8,769 nucleotides of DNA from an uncultured Phycisphaerales bacterium (GTDB lineage: Bacteria > Planctomycetota > Phycisphaerae > WQYP01). The stretch spans positions 1-8,769 of the forward strand of contig CALCHA010000153.1 of NCBI GenBank assembly GCA_937901265.1, written 5' to 3'. The first letter of the stretch is position 1. Each line of letters opens with the position of its first letter. Below, piece after piece: positions 7,750 through 8,769 of the stretch. A model generated the notes under the pieces. It did not search any database and had not been told where the DNA came from. It was given only the letters and a program-made list of their open reading frames with translations. Made by a program: the position numbers and the translations under genes.

Positions 7750-7754
7750 CACCT
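7750..7754 (-). promoter_or_regulatory. Shine-Dalgarno-like AGGTG of the Uma2 gene
   Basis: AGGTG on the minus strand, 4 nt before the ATG whose A is at 7745, within the 29-nt gap after fabI. It supports this start over the GTG at 7781. Confidence 0.55.
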
Positions 7755-7774
7755 GCAATCCGGTCCGAAACATT

Positions 7775-8767
7775 TTACCACCCCACGATGTTATACCCCC
7801 CATCCACATACACCGTCTCCCCCGTCACCCCCGTCGAAAGATCGCTGGTCAGCCACAACGCGGTCTTGCCCACATGCGTCGCCGCATCATCCGCGTTCCA
7901 CGGCAACGGCGCTTTCTCCGTGTAATGGTCCATCATCTTGTCGATGTCGCCGATGCCCCGCGCCGCCATCGTCTTGATCGCCCCCGCTGAAATCGCGTTC
8001 ACCCGGATGTGCTTTTCGTGCCGCCCCATTTCCGCCGCCAGATAGCGAACCGTGCACTCCAGCGCCGCCTTGGCCACCGCCATCACGTTATACATCGGTA
8101 TATACTTTTCCGCCCCCAGGTAGCTCATCGTCACGATGCTCCCCTCCTTGTTCATCAACGGCTGCGCGGCCTTCGCCATGGCCAGCAGCGAATAGGCCGA
8201 GATGTCCAGCGCCGTCCGCCACTGTTCCCGCGTCGTCTGCAGAAACGGATTGTGCAGGGCCTCAGCCGGGGCAAACGCGAGGGAGTGAATCAGGATGTCG
8301 AACGTGCCCGAGTGCTCTGCCGCCTTTTTGAACGCGGCGTCAATGTCCTCATCCTTGCTCACATCCCAGGGGGCAAGAAACCTGGGCGAGAACTTCTCGA
8401 CCGCCTTCACCACCCGCCGCTCAATCTTCTCCGCGGGCAAGTGGGAAAAGCCCATTTCGCAGCCGTTTTTATGCAATTGCTCCGCGATGTGATAGGCGAT
8501 GGAGTACTCGTTCAAAACGCCGAAAACAAACGCCTTTTTTCCCGCTGCGCTCTGATAGTGCAGCACGCGCGCCAGATGCTGCTTGCCGCTGCCGGGTTCA
8601 CCGACGAACAGCACGGGCGCCATTGAGGATTGGGCCAGTTGGATCTGTTCAAACGCCCGCAGCATCGATGGACTGCGTCCAATCAGGCTGCCATCGCCGT
8701 AACGACGCCGGACGGTCTGCCGCAGGACGGCCAGTTCCGCGTGCAGGCGCTGCGCGCCGTTGGAGGA
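7775..8767 (-). CDS. fabI: enoyl-ACP reductase FabI, in-frame with an N-terminal sigma54-activator-like AAA+ fragment; 5' end outside window
   Basis: FabI performs the last reduction of each fatty-acid elongation cycle (trans-2-enoyl-ACP to acyl-ACP) with NAD(P)H. The visible 330 codons fall in two parts. Residues from about 75 on are a complete FabI: GKKAFVFGVLNEYSIAY nucleotide-binding start, HSLAFAP, active-site SYLGAE and Y-x6-K in MYNVMAVAK (Tyr 8092-8090, Lys 8071-8069), NAISAGAIKT, and the ending TGETVYVDGGYNIVGW. Instead of the usual short lead ending in GKK, the frame continues upstream to the window edge with no stop. Those residues 1-74 resemble the linker and start of an NtrC-type AAA+ domain (IGRSPSMLRAFEQI, then Walker A GEPGSGK). 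Possible initiations inside the window are ATG 8665, ATG 8623 and GTG 8566; the GTG would yield a FabI of nearly normal length, but none has a clear Shine-Dalgarno. FabI identity is very secure; the fusion may be real or an assembly join. Confidence 0.9.
   Translation of the reverse strand, partial: SSNGAQRLHAELAVLRQTVRRRYGDGSLIGRSPSMLRAFEQIQLAQSSMAPVLFVGEPGSGKQHLARVLHYQSAAGKKAFVFGVLNEYSIAYHIAEQLHKNGCEMGFSHLPAEKIERRVVKAVEKFSPRFLAPWDVSKDEDIDAAFKKAAEHSGTFDILIHSLAFAPAEALHNPFLQTTREQWRTALDISAYSLLAMAKAAQPLMNKEGSIVTMSYLGAEKYIPMYNVMAVAKAALECTVRYLAAEMGRHEKHIRVNAISAGAIKTMAARGIGDIDKMMDHYTEKAPLPWNADDAATHVGKTALWLTSDLSTGVTGETVYVDGGYNIVGW
8534..8540 (-). other. in-phase A-AAA-AAG heptamer at the fusion junction
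   Basis: The GKK codons read GGA AAA AAG, giving A AAA AAG in the phase used for -1 slippage in dnaX of E. coli. The -1 frame would stop at a TAA about 20 codons later. No upstream Shine-Dalgarno stimulator or downstream stem-loop was identified, and GKK is a common FabI motif, so function is doubtful. The A6 run also makes this an indel-prone spot for sequencing. Confidence 0.3.
8543..8767 (-). other. region encoding a truncated sigma54-activator-like AAA+ segment, in frame with fabI
   Basis: Reading the minus strand from 8767, the first residues (RLHAELAVLRQTVRRRYG) look like the amphipathic linker preceding the AAA+ core of NtrC/PspF-type activators. Then come LIGRSPSMLRAFEQI, a hydrophobic strand PVLFVG, and Walker A GEPGSGK (8602-8582) followed by QHLARVLHYQS. 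In true activators the next 100 or more residues carry the GAFTGA loop, Walker B and arginine fingers; here all are absent because the FabI fold starts about 15 residues after Walker A. Without them neither sigma54 contact nor ATP hydrolysis is expected. What lies further upstream (receiver, GAF, FHA or other domain) is outside the window. Confidence 0.75.
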
Positions 8768-8769
8768 TG

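Noticed and set aside
7775..8566. The reductase as a general short-chain dehydrogenase such as FabG
   Set aside because: The SYLGAE plus Y-x6-K arrangement with 10 residues between the two tyrosines, and the GVLNEYSIAY start, are FabI features.
1..8769. Mobile element, CRISPR array, prophage or defence system
   Set aside because: No transposase, integrase, direct-repeat array, inverted-repeat ends or defence-gene motifs were seen; the Uma2 protein alone does not make a defence island.

Overview
The window is a dense, GC-rich stretch of bacterial chromosome made almost entirely of housekeeping genes. Seven protein-coding genes were recognised, two of them cut by the window edges. There is no gap of 50 bases or more between genes, and I see no rRNA, tRNA, CRISPR array, insertion sequence or convincing terminator. 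The GC content (roughly 60-65% by eye), a Uma2-family protein among core genes, and the style of the MnmG and PolA sequences suggest the PVC group (Planctomycetota or Verrucomicrobiota). This assignment is an inference without phylogeny and its confidence is low.

Layout. On the plus strand, the 3' two-thirds of polA (DNA polymerase I, with intact proofreading and polymerase motifs) is followed after 28 nt by a complete mnmG (tRNA U34 modification). These converge, with 15 nt between stops, on a minus-strand run of five genes. In transcription order (right to left) these are: an enoyl-ACP reductase (fabI) open at its 5' side, a Uma2-family putative nuclease, a Sua5-type threonylcarbamoyl-AMP synthase, alanine racemase (alr), and a D-2-hydroxyacid dehydrogenase of the glyoxylate/hydroxypyruvate reductase type. 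The gaps are short (29 nt, a 1-nt TGATG overlap, 41 nt or a GTGA overlap, and 14 nt), so the run is probably one operon with its promoter beyond the right edge.

Functionally the window mixes DNA replication and repair (polA), anticodon-loop tRNA modification on both strands (mnmG at U34, sua5 for t6A37), fatty-acid synthesis (fabI), peptidoglycan precursor supply (alr) and 2-oxoacid reduction. Nothing ties the five minus-strand genes into one pathway.

The striking observation is at the right edge. The fabI reading frame has no FabI-type start codon. It runs upstream without a stop into sequence that reads as the linker and N-terminal third of a sigma54-type AAA+ activator: a coiled-coil-like stretch, an IGRSP motif and a Walker A GEPGSGK. 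That part ends about 15 residues after Walker A and passes directly into the FabI Rossmann fold. It is either a genuine gene fusion or domain capture, or a chimeric join in the assembly. The sequence alone cannot decide, but it is the first thing to check.
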